A stretch of 33,532 nucleotides of DNA from Sphingomonadaceae bacterium (GTDB lineage: Bacteria; Pseudomonadota; Alphaproteobacteria; Sphingomonadales; Sphingomonadaceae), in assembly GCA_025362895.1 (NCBI GenBank), contig JANYFA010000156.1, forward strand, positions 1-33,532. Reading direction: 5' to 3'. The notes under the pieces were generated by a model. That model saw only the letters and a list, made by a program, of their open reading frames with translations, did no database searches and was not told the origin of the DNA. Numbering within the stretch: the stretch's first letter is position 1; each line of letters opens with the position of its first letter. Positions 8,740 through 20,833 of this stretch are shown piece by piece. Both the position numbers and the translations under genes were made by a program.

Positions 8740-10112
8740 GTCGTGCCGCCCGGGCCGTCCTCAAGAACAATCCCCTGCCCCGCCAGCTCGTCGCGAATGC
8801 GGTCGGACTCGGCGAAGTCGCGGCGGGCGCGGGCAGCGGTGCGGGCGGCGATAGCGGCGTCAACCAATGGGTTACATACGATGGCATTTGCCTGATCTGA
8901 TACGGTGACCTCTTCGGTCAAAGACACATCGAAATGCGCGGGAAGGTAGAAGCCTAAGAGACGGAGCGCGCCCTTCGCCGCGGCCGGGCTGGATGATACC
9001 AACTCTGACACGATACTTAGCGCGTGTGGCGTGTTGAGATCATCCCAAAGTGTCGCCGCGAAGCGTAGATCGTCCAGAGGCTCCAAGGTCACATCGTCTA
9101 CTGCCCGTTTCCATCGATTCAGCCGAGCCTTGCTCTGCTCCAGCAACGCCTCGCTCCACACCAGCGGCTGGCGGTAGTGCGCGCTAAGCAGCGCCAGCCG
9201 GATTACGTCGCCGCTCCACCCCGCCGCCAGCAGGTCGTCGACCCCGACGACATTCCCCAGCGACTTCGACATCTTGTCGCCGCCGCCCATCGACAGGAAC
9301 CCATTGTGGAGCCACACCCGCGCCAGCGGCGCGCCGCCGTGGGCGCATGCCGACTGGGCGAGCTCGTTCTCGTGGTGCGGGAAGATCAGGTCGAGGCCGC
9401 CACCATGAATATCGATGGTTTCACCGAGTTCGGCGGCGATCATTGCCGAGCATTCGATGTGCCACCCCGGGCGCCCGCGCCCCCACGGCGACTCCCACCC
9501 CGGCTGGTCGGCGGTGCTTGGCTTCCACAGGACGAAATCGGCGGGGTTGCGCTTGTACGGCGCGACCTCGACCCGCGCACCGGCAATCATCTCATCGAGC
9601 GGGCGGCGCGACAGCCGGCCATAATCGCCCGGCGCGGCAACATCAAACAGGACATGGCCTTGCGCGGCATAGGCCGCACCCTTCGCGACCAGGTCGGCGA
9701 TCATCGGGATCATGCCGGTGACGCGCCCGGCAGCATCGACCCGTTCAGCGACGTAATCGGTCGCGTGCGGCGCGAGGGTCGGCGGCTGCACCCCGAGCGC
9801 CCCCATGTCGGCGAGGTAGTGCGCTTCGAACCGGTCGGTGATGACCTTCGGATCAACCCCTTCGGCGGCGGCGGCGGCGATGATCTTGTCGTCGATGTCG
9901 GTGATGTTGCGCGCGTAGACGACGGCGTCCGGGCCATAGGTGTGACGCAATAGCCGGGCGAGGACGTCGAACACGACCGCCGGGCGCGCATTGCCGATGT
10001 GCGCGCGGCCATAGACCGTCGGGCCGCAGACATACATCGTCACGCGGGCGGGGTCGGCGGGGACGAAATCGACTTTCGCCCGGCGCATCGTGTCGTAAAG
10101 GCGGATCGTCAC
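8724..10112 (-). CDS. cysS: Cysteinyl-tRNA synthetase
   Basis: [46 protein letters not shown] (HIGN), [17 protein letters not shown], C-terminal [32 protein letters not shown]. The GTG at 10112 is preferred over the tracked 10259 start. Confidence 0.96.
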   Translation of the reverse strand: [462 protein letters not shown]

Positions 10113-10167
10113 GGGTGGGGCATCATGTCGGGACGATGGGCCGACGCAGCGGCAGATATCCGGGTCG

Positions 10168-10833
10168 TCACAGCGGCGTCTTGCTCCCCGAATCGAGCAG
10201 CTTGTCGAGCGCACTGCGGTCGCCGTCCGAGTAACCGTGGCGCGGATCGAGCGGTGCACCGTCGCTTGGGATTGCTGGGTGGCCGGGGGGCAGGACGGGG
10301 TCGGCGGCGCGCGGATCGACCCCGGGGTGGCGACGCTTCTCGACGAAATCGACCATCGCCTTCGACGTGACTTCGAGCAGCGGGGCGGTGCGCGACGCCG
10401 TCAGCCATTGGGGGCGCGGCGTGCCCCTGGCCATCGTTTCGAAGCCGAGGCCAAGGACAAGCCAGATCACCGCGCCGAACAACAGCCCCTTGAATGCGCC
10501 GAAGCCGAGGCCGAGCAGGCGATCGACCGGGCCGACGACGGACGACCGCGTCCGGTCGCCAAGTTCGGCCGCAATCATGCGGAAGGCGATGAAGGTCGTC
10601 AGGAAAATGACGGCGAAGGCGAGGATCGCCGCCGCCGATTCGGTGTGGATGAAATGCATCGCGAGCTTAACCCCGGCGGGATAAAGCAGTCGCACGGCAA
10701 AGAACGCGGCGACCCACGCGAGAAGCGACAGCACCTCGGTCACGAAGCCCCGTGCCAGGCCCGCCAGCCCGCCGACGACGATCAGGATGAGGACGACGAC
10801 GTCGAGCGCGGTCAGGGCATTGAAAGCGGACAT
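10168..10833 (-). CDS. cvpA: CvpA family protein
   Basis: FNALTALDVVVLILIVVGGLAGLARGFVTEVLSLLAWVAAFFAV... multi-pass membrane protein; adjacent to radA. Confidence 0.9.
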   Translation of the reverse strand: MSAFNALTALDVVVLILIVVGGLAGLARGFVTEVLSLLAWVAAFFAVRLLYPAGVKLAMHFIHTESAAAILAFAVIFLTTFIAFRMIAAELGDRTRSSVVGPVDRLLGLGFGAFKGLLFGAVIWLVLGLGFETMARGTPRPQWLTASRTAPLLEVTSKAMVDFVEKRRHPGVDPRAADPVLPPGHPAIPSDGAPLDPRHGYSDGDRSALDKLLDSGSKTPL

Positions 10834-10860
10834 TCCAAAGGTGTTAGCGGGTTTGGCGGT

Positions 10861-10907
10861 GGGGGGGAATGGTGGCAGGGGTAACGGTGGCGCGGGGGAA
10901 CGGTGGC
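10861..10907. repeat. Three imperfect tandem copies of a G-rich unit (+ strand GGGG-N-AACGGTGGC; C-rich on the - strand transcript)
   Basis: GGGGGGGAATGGTGGC (10861-10876), GGGGTAACGGTGGC (10878-10891), GGGGGAACGGTGGC (10894-10907) in the radA-cvpA gap. Confidence 0.75.
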
Positions 10908-10923
10908 GAGGGCCGGGGCAGCA

Positions 10924-12300
10924 TCACGGCCGCAACCGATCGACTAGCGCGCCCACCGTCCTGACCTTGGCCGTTCGCAGCCCCCCGCTGGCATCGACGA
11001 CGCCGGGGACGATCGCAGCGGCAAAGCCCAGCTTGGCAGCTTCCTTCAACCGCAGGGCGGCGTGGCCGACACCACGGACTTCGCCCGACAATGCTATTTC
11101 GCCGAAGACGACGGTGTCGGCCCCGACGGGAGCCTCCGTTAGCGCCGAAACGAGAGCCGCGGCGACGGCAAGGTCGGCGGCGGGGTCGTTGATCCGCAAG
11201 CCGCCCGCGACGTTGAGATACACCTCGCAGTTCGAAAAACTGAGACCGCAGCGCGCTTCGAGGACGGCGAGGATCATCGCCAGCCGGGCGCTGTCCCACC
11301 CGACAACGGCGCGGCGCGGGGTGGCCCCCGATGGCAGGCGGACGACGAGCGCCTGGATTTCGACGAGGACGGGGCGAGTGCCCTCCAGCGCAGGGAAGAC
11401 GACCGCCCCCGAGACGGCCCCCATGCCATTGCCCTCTCGGTCGGTCAGGAACAGGCTCGACGGGTTGGCGACCTCCTCCAGCCCGTCCGCGCCCATCGCA
11501 AAGACGCCGATCTCGTCCGTCCCGCCGAAGCGGTTCTTGACGGCGCGAAGGATGCGATACTGGTGGCTGCGCTCGCCTTCGAAATACAAGACGGTGTCGA
11601 CCATGTGTTCGAGGACGCGCGGCCCGGCGATCTGCCCGTCCTTGGTGACGTGGCCGACCAGCACCAGCGCCGCGCCGCTCGACTTCGCATAGCGGATCAG
11701 CTCGTGGGCGGCGGCGCGGACCTGACTGACGGTGCCGGGCGCACCTTCCAGCGTGTCGCTGTGCATCGTCTGGATCGAATCGATGACGACCAGTCCCGGC
11801 GGCGGACCGGCGTTAAGAGTGGTGAGAATGTCCCGAACCGAGGTCGCGGCGGCGAGCGCGACAGGAGCCTTTGCCATGCCGAGGCGGCGGGCGCGAAGGC
11901 GGACCTGATCGGCGGCTTCCTCGCCCGAGATATACGCGACGCGGACCCCGCTCAACGCCATTCGCCCGGCGGCCTGAAGGAGCAACGTCGACTTGCCAAT
12001 GCCCGGGTCGCCACCGATCAGCACCGCCGACCCGGCGACGAGCCCGCCGCCGAGCGCGCGGTCGAGTTCGGCAATGCCGGTCGTCGCCCGCGCGGGAATC
12101 GTAACATCGTCGTCGAGACCGGTCAGCCCGATGCCGCGCCCACCGCTGCTAAGCGAGTGCTTAGCGCTGAACGCGGTGACGACCGCCGCCGCCTCCTGCT
12201 GGATCGTATTCCATGCGCTGCAATCGCCACACTGTCCCGCCCAGCGCGGGGACACCGCGCCGCACGACTGGCAGACATAACGGGTAGCGGCGCGGGCCAT
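10924..12300 (-). CDS. radA: DNA repair protein RadA
   Basis: Zinc finger YVCQSCGAVSPRWAGQCGDCSAWNT; Walker A GGDPGIGKSTLLLQ; KNRFGGTDEIGVF; Lon-like C-terminal domain. Confidence 0.97.
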   Translation of the reverse strand: MARAATRYVCQSCGAVSPRWAGQCGDCSAWNTIQQEAAAVVTAFSAKHSLSSGGRGIGLTGLDDDVTIPARATTGIAELDRALGGGLVAGSAVLIGGDPGIGKSTLLLQAAGRMALSGVRVAYISGEEAADQVRLRARRLGMAKAPVALAAATSVRDILTTLNAGPPPGLVVIDSIQTMHSDTLEGAPGTVSQVRAAAHELIRYAKSSGAALVLVGHVTKDGQIAGPRVLEHMVDTVLYFEGERSHQYRILRAVKNRFGGTDEIGVFAMGADGLEEVANPSSLFLTDREGNGMGAVSGAVVFPALEGTRPVLVEIQALVVRLPSGATPRRAVVGWDSARLAMILAVLEARCGLSFSNCEVYLNVAGGLRINDPAADLAVAAALVSALTEAPVGADTVVFGEIALSGEVRGVGHAALRLKEAAKLGFAAAIVPGVVDASGGLRTAKVRTVGALVDRLRP

Positions 12301-12337
12301 CGATCCTCCGAGTACGAAGCAGGAACGTAGCCCGGTG

Positions 12338-12415
12338 TCAGAGATTCGGCAAGGTGCGCGGACTGCGGTCGAATAGCCGTTCGAGCTGCGCCTGATCGTG
12401 AGTCTGCTCGGTCAT
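12338..12415 (-). CDS. Candidate 25-aa small ORF upstream of radA (MTEQTHDQAQLERLFDRSPRTLPNL)
   Basis: ATG preceded by a G-run (GGGGGTGTCG); lies in the gap between the 12484-13218 gene and radA. No family recognised. Confidence 0.2.
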   Translation of the reverse strand: MTEQTHDQAQLERLFDRSPRTLPNL

Positions 12416-12483
12416 CGACACCCCCTGCGAGATGTCGCGGGCGGGAGCGCAAACGAAAGCGGCGACCGGGGCGTTGCCCGGCG

Positions 12484-13218
12484 TCAGCCTGATACGACCA
12501 GCCGCAATGGCTTGCGCGTCTCTTTAAGTCCTTTGAGGAAGTAGATGATCAACGCCATCCCGCCGGCGGTCGGCAGGCCCCAGATGACGGGGTTGAACGC
12601 GTGCGCCGGCAGCATTTCGACCAGCCCGACCGACAGGAAGGCGGTGTAAGCGGCGATGCCGGTCGCGACCATCGCCTTCAGATGCTCGGGAATATAGGCG
12701 GCGCGTCCAGGGTCAGGGCGGAACATGTACAGCAGGTACGTCAGGGTGGTACCAAAGCCGATGATCGAGACGCCGATCATCAGCGGCTGGTGCAGAATAG
12801 CACCGTGCACCGCGCAGTTGACCGCGGCGACCAGCACGGCAATCTGCAGCGCGACCAGCGTCCAATGGCGGTTGGCGGCGTGATCGCGCTTGTTGACGAT
12901 CATCGTCAGCCCGTAGCGCGTCATCGTCAGCGTCAGCAGCCCGAGATAGAGCATCATCCATCCGAACAGGCCGCGATACAGCGGCGCGTCGGTCAGCCCG
13001 CGATGCATCGCCAGCGGCCAGAACAGGCTCAGCATACCCATGACGAGTGCCATCACGGCGGCAGCGTAGATGCTCGAGGCGAAGACGAAACCCCAGCGGC
13101 GATGCGCCCGTCCGCCCTTCGCGGTCGCGATCGCACCCCAGAAGCTGGTCAGGGCGACAATGCCGGCGCCAACGTGGGCGGCGAGGATGAGGTTAAACAG
13201 CCAGGGCATAGCAGGCAA
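12484..13218 (-). CDS. Multi-pass membrane protein, possibly DUF2306-like
   Basis: MPWLFNLILAAHVGAGIVALTSFWGAIATAKGGRAHRRWGFVFASSIYAAAVMAL...; about seven hydrophobic segments. The family name is recalled, not searched. Confidence 0.75.
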   Translation of the reverse strand: MPAMPWLFNLILAAHVGAGIVALTSFWGAIATAKGGRAHRRWGFVFASSIYAAAVMALVMGMLSLFWPLAMHRGLTDAPLYRGLFGWMMLYLGLLTLTMTRYGLTMIVNKRDHAANRHWTLVALQIAVLVAAVNCAVHGAILHQPLMIGVSIIGFGTTLTYLLYMFRPDPGRAAYIPEHLKAMVATGIAAYTAFLSVGLVEMLPAHAFNPVIWGLPTAGGMALIIYFLKGLKETRKPLRLVVSG

Positions 13219-13324
13219 TCCGCGTGCGTGGGGACACGTGCCCGACAGTGGAACATGACCGCGCGTGCGACAAGGCTAGCGGCGCCCGAAGGCGAATGGT
13301 AGCGCGGAGAACGGGAGTGACACG

Positions 13325-15613
13325 ATGCGCGAGAAGGAACTGCGGCTCGCGCTCGTCTGCTACGGCGGGATCAGTCTCGCGGTCTATATGCACGGCATCA
13401 CCAAGGAGGTGTGGAAACTTGTCCGCGCATCGGCGGCGCGGCGGCGCGAAGAACGGGCGGGACCGGACACCGAAGCGGTATACGGCGACCTGCTCGACGT
13501 AATCGGCGAGCAGGTCGATCTGCGGGTGATTGTCGACATCATTGCCGGGGCATCGGCGGGCGGCATAAACGGCATCCTGCTGGCGGACGCGATCGCTGGC
13601 GGGCGCGACATGGAGCCGCTGCGCGCGCTGTGGCTCGACGGGGCCGATGTCGACAAGCTCCTCGATGCGGGTGGCGCGGCAGGAAAATGGACCAAATGGT
13701 GGGCGACGCCGCTGGTGTGGTACGCGCGGCGGCACGGCTATGGCATGGCCGACCCCGCCGGTGGAGCTGGCGCCATCGACGTCGCCGACCCGACGGCGCG
13801 GGTCGAGGTGCGCGCCAAGCTATCGCGCTTCATGCGCTCGCGCTGGTTTCGCCCGCCGTTTTCGGGGGTCGGCTTCACCGGCTTGTTGTACGACGCGCTG
13901 ACGAGCATGGCGGCGATGCCGGCGGGGGCGCCGTTGATCCCACCCGGCCTGCCGCTCGACCTGTTCGTCACGGTGACCGACTTCAACGGACGGCCCGAGA
14001 CACTGACGCTCCATTCGCCGACGAGGATCATCGAAACCGAACACCGGCTGGTCATCGGTTTTCGCTCGCCCGCTGGCGTTGGCGCTCGGGCAATCGCCGA
14101 CCCCGCCGAACTCGCCTTCGCCGCGCGCGCGACGGCGTCGTTTCCCGGCGCGTTTCCGCCGGCGCACGTCGGCGAGATCGATGCCGTGATCGCGGCGCGC
14201 GGGCGGATGTGGCCGGGGCGCGAGGCGTTCCTCCGCCGCATCTTTCCGAGCCGCGCGGCGGCGGGGCGTCCGTTCGAAGATGCCGCGCTGATCGACGGCA
14301 GCGTCCTCAACAACCGCCCGTTCGGCCCGGCGATCGAGGCGCTGCGCGACCGCCCGTCGCACCGCGAGGTCGACCGCCGCTTCGTCTATATCGATCCCAA
14401 GCCGGGGACGGCGGGGCCGGCAGCCGACGTCATGGCCCCAGGTTTCTTCACCACCATCCTGCGCGCGCTTGCCGACATCCCCCGCGAACAGCCGATCCGC
14501 GACAATCTGGAGGCCATCGCCGCTCTCTCGGCGCGCGTCCGGCGGCTGCGAAGTGTTGTCGATGGGATGACGCCGCAAGTCGATACGGCGGTCGAGAGCG
14601 CGATCGGCCTGCGCTTTTTCGTGCTGCCGCTGACGCCGGCGCGGCTCAGCGCATGGCGATCGCGCGCACAGACGGCGGCGGCGCGCGGTGCCGGGTTCGC
14701 CTATGCCGCCTATGGCGCGCTCAAGCTGGCGCAGGTCACCGACGCGGTCGCCACCCGCGTCGCGCGGATCGGTGGGCGCGAGGCAGGGACAGCGGTCGCC
14801 GGTTACATCGAGGGGCAGCGTCTGGCGGTGGCGGGGGCCACCGCGCGCGGCGGAGCCTATTCGGCGTTCGTCGATTTCCTCCAGCGCTTCGATCTCGATT
14901 TTCGCATCCGCCGCCTGCGTTTCCTGCTGCGGCGGCTAAACCGGCTGGTGGCCGACATTGACGACGCCGACCGCGCCGCCGCCGATACGCTGAAGGCGGC
15001 AATCTACGCTCTGCTTGCACCCTATCTTGCGCGGCGCGGCGACGCCGGGTTCGATGTGGCGGCGTTTGCGGGCGATCCGCTAGCCACGTTGCGCGCGCTC
15101 GATGCTGGGCTCGGGCTGAAGGCGCTCGATGCGGCAACCGATGCACAGCTCGTCGATCTGCTCGGCCACGACATCGCCTCGCCGGTCCGCCGCGCCCTGC
15201 TCCGCGCGTGGCTCGGGTTTCCGTTCTATGACATCGCCTTGCTGCCGCTGCTCGGCGGCGACGGGCACGACGATCTCGACGAGGTCAAGGTCGACCGGAT
15301 CAGCCCCGACGACGCGATTGCGATCCGCGGCGGCGGCCAAGCGGCGACTCTCAAAGGGACCCAGTTTAATTCCTTCGGCGCGTTCTTCAGCCGCGCGTAC
15401 CGCGAGAACGATTATTTGTGGGGTCGTCTGCACGGGGCCGAGCGGCTGATCGATATCGTCGTGTCGAGCGCACCGGTCGGGATGCTCGACCCTGCGGCGA
15501 TCACGATGCTCAAGAAAAAGGCGTTCGGCGCGATCATCGCGGCCGAACGCCCTTATCTCACTGTCGTCGACGATCTACTCGATACGATCGAGCGAGAAAT
15601 CGCCGCATTGTGA
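13325..15613 (+). CDS. Patatin-like phospholipase-related protein (DUF3376-type C-terminal region likely)
   Basis: MREKELRLALVCYGGISLAVYMHGITKEVWKL; nucleophile elbow GASAGGING; catalytic-type DGSVLNNRPF (DG dyad). Confidence 0.88.
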   Translation: MREKELRLALVCYGGISLAVYMHGITKEVWKLVRASAARRREERAGPDTEAVYGDLLDVIGEQVDLRVIVDIIAGASAGGINGILLADAIAGGRDMEPLRALWLDGADVDKLLDAGGAAGKWTKWWATPLVWYARRHGYGMADPAGGAGAIDVADPTARVEVRAKLSRFMRSRWFRPPFSGVGFTGLLYDALTSMAAMPAGAPLIPPGLPLDLFVTVTDFNGRPETLTLHSPTRIIETEHRLVIGFRSPAGVGARAIADPAELAFAARATASFPGAFPPAHVGEIDAVIAARGRMWPGREAFLRRIFPSRAAAGRPFEDAALIDGSVLNNRPFGPAIEALRDRPSHREVDRRFVYIDPKPGTAGPAADVMAPGFFTTILRALADIPREQPIRDNLEAIAALSARVRRLRSVVDGMTPQVDTAVESAIGLRFFVLPLTPARLSAWRSRAQTAAARGAGFAYAAYGALKLAQVTDAVATRVARIGGREAGTAVAGYIEGQRLAVAGATARGGAYSAFVDFLQRFDLDFRIRRLRFLLRRLNRLVADIDDADRAAADTLKAAIYALLAPYLARRGDAGFDVAAFAGDPLATLRALDAGLGLKALDAATDAQLVDLLGHDIASPVRRALLRAWLGFPFYDIALLPLLGGDGHDDLDEVKVDRISPDDAIAIRGGGQAATLKGTQFNSFGAFFSRAYRENDYLWGRLHGAERLIDIVVSSAPVGMLDPAAITMLKKKAFGAIIAAERPYLTVVDDLLDTIEREIAAL

Positions 15614-15860
15614 TCTAACATCATGTTGGCGAAACTAATAACCGTTTGGCCGCTGCTGTTCTGAATCAGCTTCGACGATCCGATTTCGAGCATGCCGCCC
15701 GCTCCCACCGTCATGGTGCCCCCCGATTCCACGCACTTCGCCACCCCCCGCGTCTTGCGCCGCCGAGGACCCCATGCTAACGCCCCGCTCGCTCAACGCC
15801 TGCCGCCTTGCCGGTGCCGCGTCGGCATTTCGGGCCAATCTTTCAGTTTGGGCGAGTTTC

Positions 15861-16415
15861 GTGGAAACATCGGGCGGTATCGTTGCGGGACTGTCGGGGC
15901 GCTATGCCACCGCGCTGTTTGACATTGCGCGCGATAACAAGACCATCGATTCCGTCGCCGCGAGCCTCGCCTCGGTCACGTCGGGCCTTGCCGAATCGGA
16001 CGACCTCCGCCGCCTGACGACGAGCCCGATGATCGACCGCGCCGCCGCCGCTGCGGCCATCAAGGGGGTCGCCGCCGCAATGGCCCTCGACCCGCTGACG
16101 ACCAATTTTCTCGGCGTCCTCGCCGCCAACCGCCGTCTGAGTGCACTGCCCGCGATAATCCGCGACTTCGCCAAGCTGACCGCGCGCGCGCGCGGCGAGA
16201 TCACTGCCGAAGTGACCAGCGCGTATCCGCTCGACGCCGATCAGCAGATCGCGCTCAAGGCAAAACTTCGGGCCGGACTTGGGTCCGATGCCGCGCTCAT
16301 TCTCAACGTCGATCCCGACATTCTCGGCGGCCTCGTCGTTCGCGTCGGCAGCCGCATGGTCGACAGCTCGCTCCGCACCAAATTGAACAGTCTCGCCACG
16401 GCGATGAAGGGTTAG
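15861..16415 (+). CDS. atpH: ATP synthase F1 delta subunit
   Basis: VETSGGIVAGLSGRYATALFDIARDNKTIDSVAASL...DILGGLVVRVGSRMVDSSLRTKLNSLATAMKG. The GTG at 15861 is preferred over the tracked ATG 15774. Confidence 0.94.
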   Translation: METSGGIVAGLSGRYATALFDIARDNKTIDSVAASLASVTSGLAESDDLRRLTTSPMIDRAAAAAAIKGVAAAMALDPLTTNFLGVLAANRRLSALPAIIRDFAKLTARARGEITAEVTSAYPLDADQQIALKAKLRAGLGSDAALILNVDPDILGGLVVRVGSRMVDSSLRTKLNSLATAMKG

Positions 16416-16418
16416 ACG

Positions 16419-17954
<1,536 letters not shown>

Positions 17955-17975
17955 GCGAGCGCCTGGGAACCGGAC

Positions 17976-18872
17976 ATGGCCAGCCTCAAAGCCCTCAAAC
18001 TGCGGATCGCGTCGATCAAGTCGACGCAGAAGATCACCAAGGCGATGAAGATGGTCGCCGCCGCCAAGCTGCGCCGATCGCAGGAGGCGGCCGAAGCCGC
18101 ACGCCCGTACAGCGAGCGGATGGCGGCGGTCATGGCGAGCCTCGGCAGCCGCGTCACCGTTGGACCAGAGTCGCCGAAGCTGCTCGCCGGGACGGGCGCG
18201 GATCAGACCTACCTTCTCGTCGTCGTCACTTCTGAACGCGGGCTTGCCGGTGGGTTCAACACCAACATTGTCCGCCTCGCCCGCCGCCGCGCCGACGAGC
18301 TGATGGCACAGGGCAAGACGGTCAAGCTGCTCCTCGCCGGGCGCAAGGGCCGCGCCGCTTTCGTCCGCACCCACCGCGATGCGATCGTCGACACACTCGA
18401 CCTGATCCACGGCAAGGCGCAGCAGTTCGCCGACGCCCAGGTCATCGCGGCCAATGTCATCGACCGCTTTACGCGCGACGAGTTCGACGTCGCCGAGCTG
18501 TTCTTCTCGCGCTTCCGCTCGGCGCTGGTACAGGAGCCGACGACCGTCCGCCTGATCCCCGCCGCGTTGCCGGAAGCCGCCAAGCCCGACACCGCGACTA
18601 CCAGCGGCCCACCGCCCGCCGCGATCGAGTACGAACCCGACGAGGAGGCGATCCTCGCCGACCTGCTGCCGCGTAACCTCGCCGTCCAGATCTTCCGCGC
18701 CATGCTCGAGAACCAGGCGAGCTTCTTCGGCGCGCAGATGACGGCGATGGACAACGCCACCCGCAACGCCGGTGACATCATCACCCGCCTGACCATCGTC
18801 TACAACCGCACCCGCCAGGCGGCGATCACGACCGAACTGATCGAAATTATCGCTGGCGCCGAATCGCTGTAA
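17976..18872 (+). CDS. atpG: ATP synthase F1 gamma subunit
   Basis: [37 protein letters not shown]-terminal [22 protein letters not shown]. Confidence 0.99.
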   Translation: MASLKALKLRIASIKSTQKITKAMKMVAAAKLRRSQEAAEAARPYSERMAAVMASLGSRVTVGPESPKLLAGTGADQTYLLVVVTSERGLAGGFNTNIVRLARRRADELMAQGKTVKLLLAGRKGRAAFVRTHRDAIVDTLDLIHGKAQQFADAQVIAANVIDRFTRDEFDVAELFFSRFRSALVQEPTTVRLIPAALPEAAKPDTATTSGPPPAAIEYEPDEEAILADLLPRNLAVQIFRAMLENQASFFGAQMTAMDNATRNAGDIITRLTIVYNRTRQAAITTELIEIIAGAESL

Positions 18873-20350
<1,478 letters not shown>

Positions 20351-20351
<1 letters not shown>

Positions 20352-20758
20352 TGGCGGACGTCCTCCACTTCGAACTCGTCTCGCCGGAGAAGCTGCTGCG
20401 GTCGGGCGACGTTTACATGGTGGTTGTGCCGGGCACCGAGGGCGACTTCGGCGTCCTGCCCGGCCATGCGCCGCTGGTGTCGACGATCCGCCCCGGGGCG
20501 ATTCAGGTGTTCCCGACGAGCATGAACGACGTACCCGAACGTATCTTCATCGACGGCGGCTTTGCCGAGGTCGGTCCCAACGGTCTGACCATTCTTGCCG
20601 AGAGTGCGACGCCGGTCGGCGAGATCGACGTCGAAGCCACCGCGCGCGCGCTGGCCACCGCTCGCGAAACCCTGCGCGCCGCATCCGGCGATGCGCTAAC
20701 CGCCGCCGAGGCGCGCGTCGCGCGGTTCGAGGCGATGCAGGCGGTTGCTGTCAACTGA
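20351..20758 (+). CDS. atpC: ATP synthase F1 epsilon subunit
   Basis: GTG start overlapping the atpD stop; [45 protein letters not shown]. Confidence 0.97.
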
Positions 20759-20779
20759 GGCGCAGTCGACTGGATGGCG

Positions 20780-20815
20780 GCGTGACCGGCAGGTTAATGG
20801 CCAACGCCGTCACGC
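20780..20815 (+). terminator. Weak terminator-like inverted repeat after the atp operon
   Basis: GCGTGAC (20780-20786) pairs with GTCACGC (20809-20815), followed by a short TTT. The loop is long and there is no strong U-tract. Confidence 0.25.
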
Positions 20816-20833
20816 TTTGCTATTAGGTGCTCG

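Noticed and set aside
13411-14961. 516-aa + strand ORF overlapping the patatin-like gene in another frame
   Set aside because: Arg-rich frame-shadow translation; the 13325-15613 frame carries the catalytic motifs.
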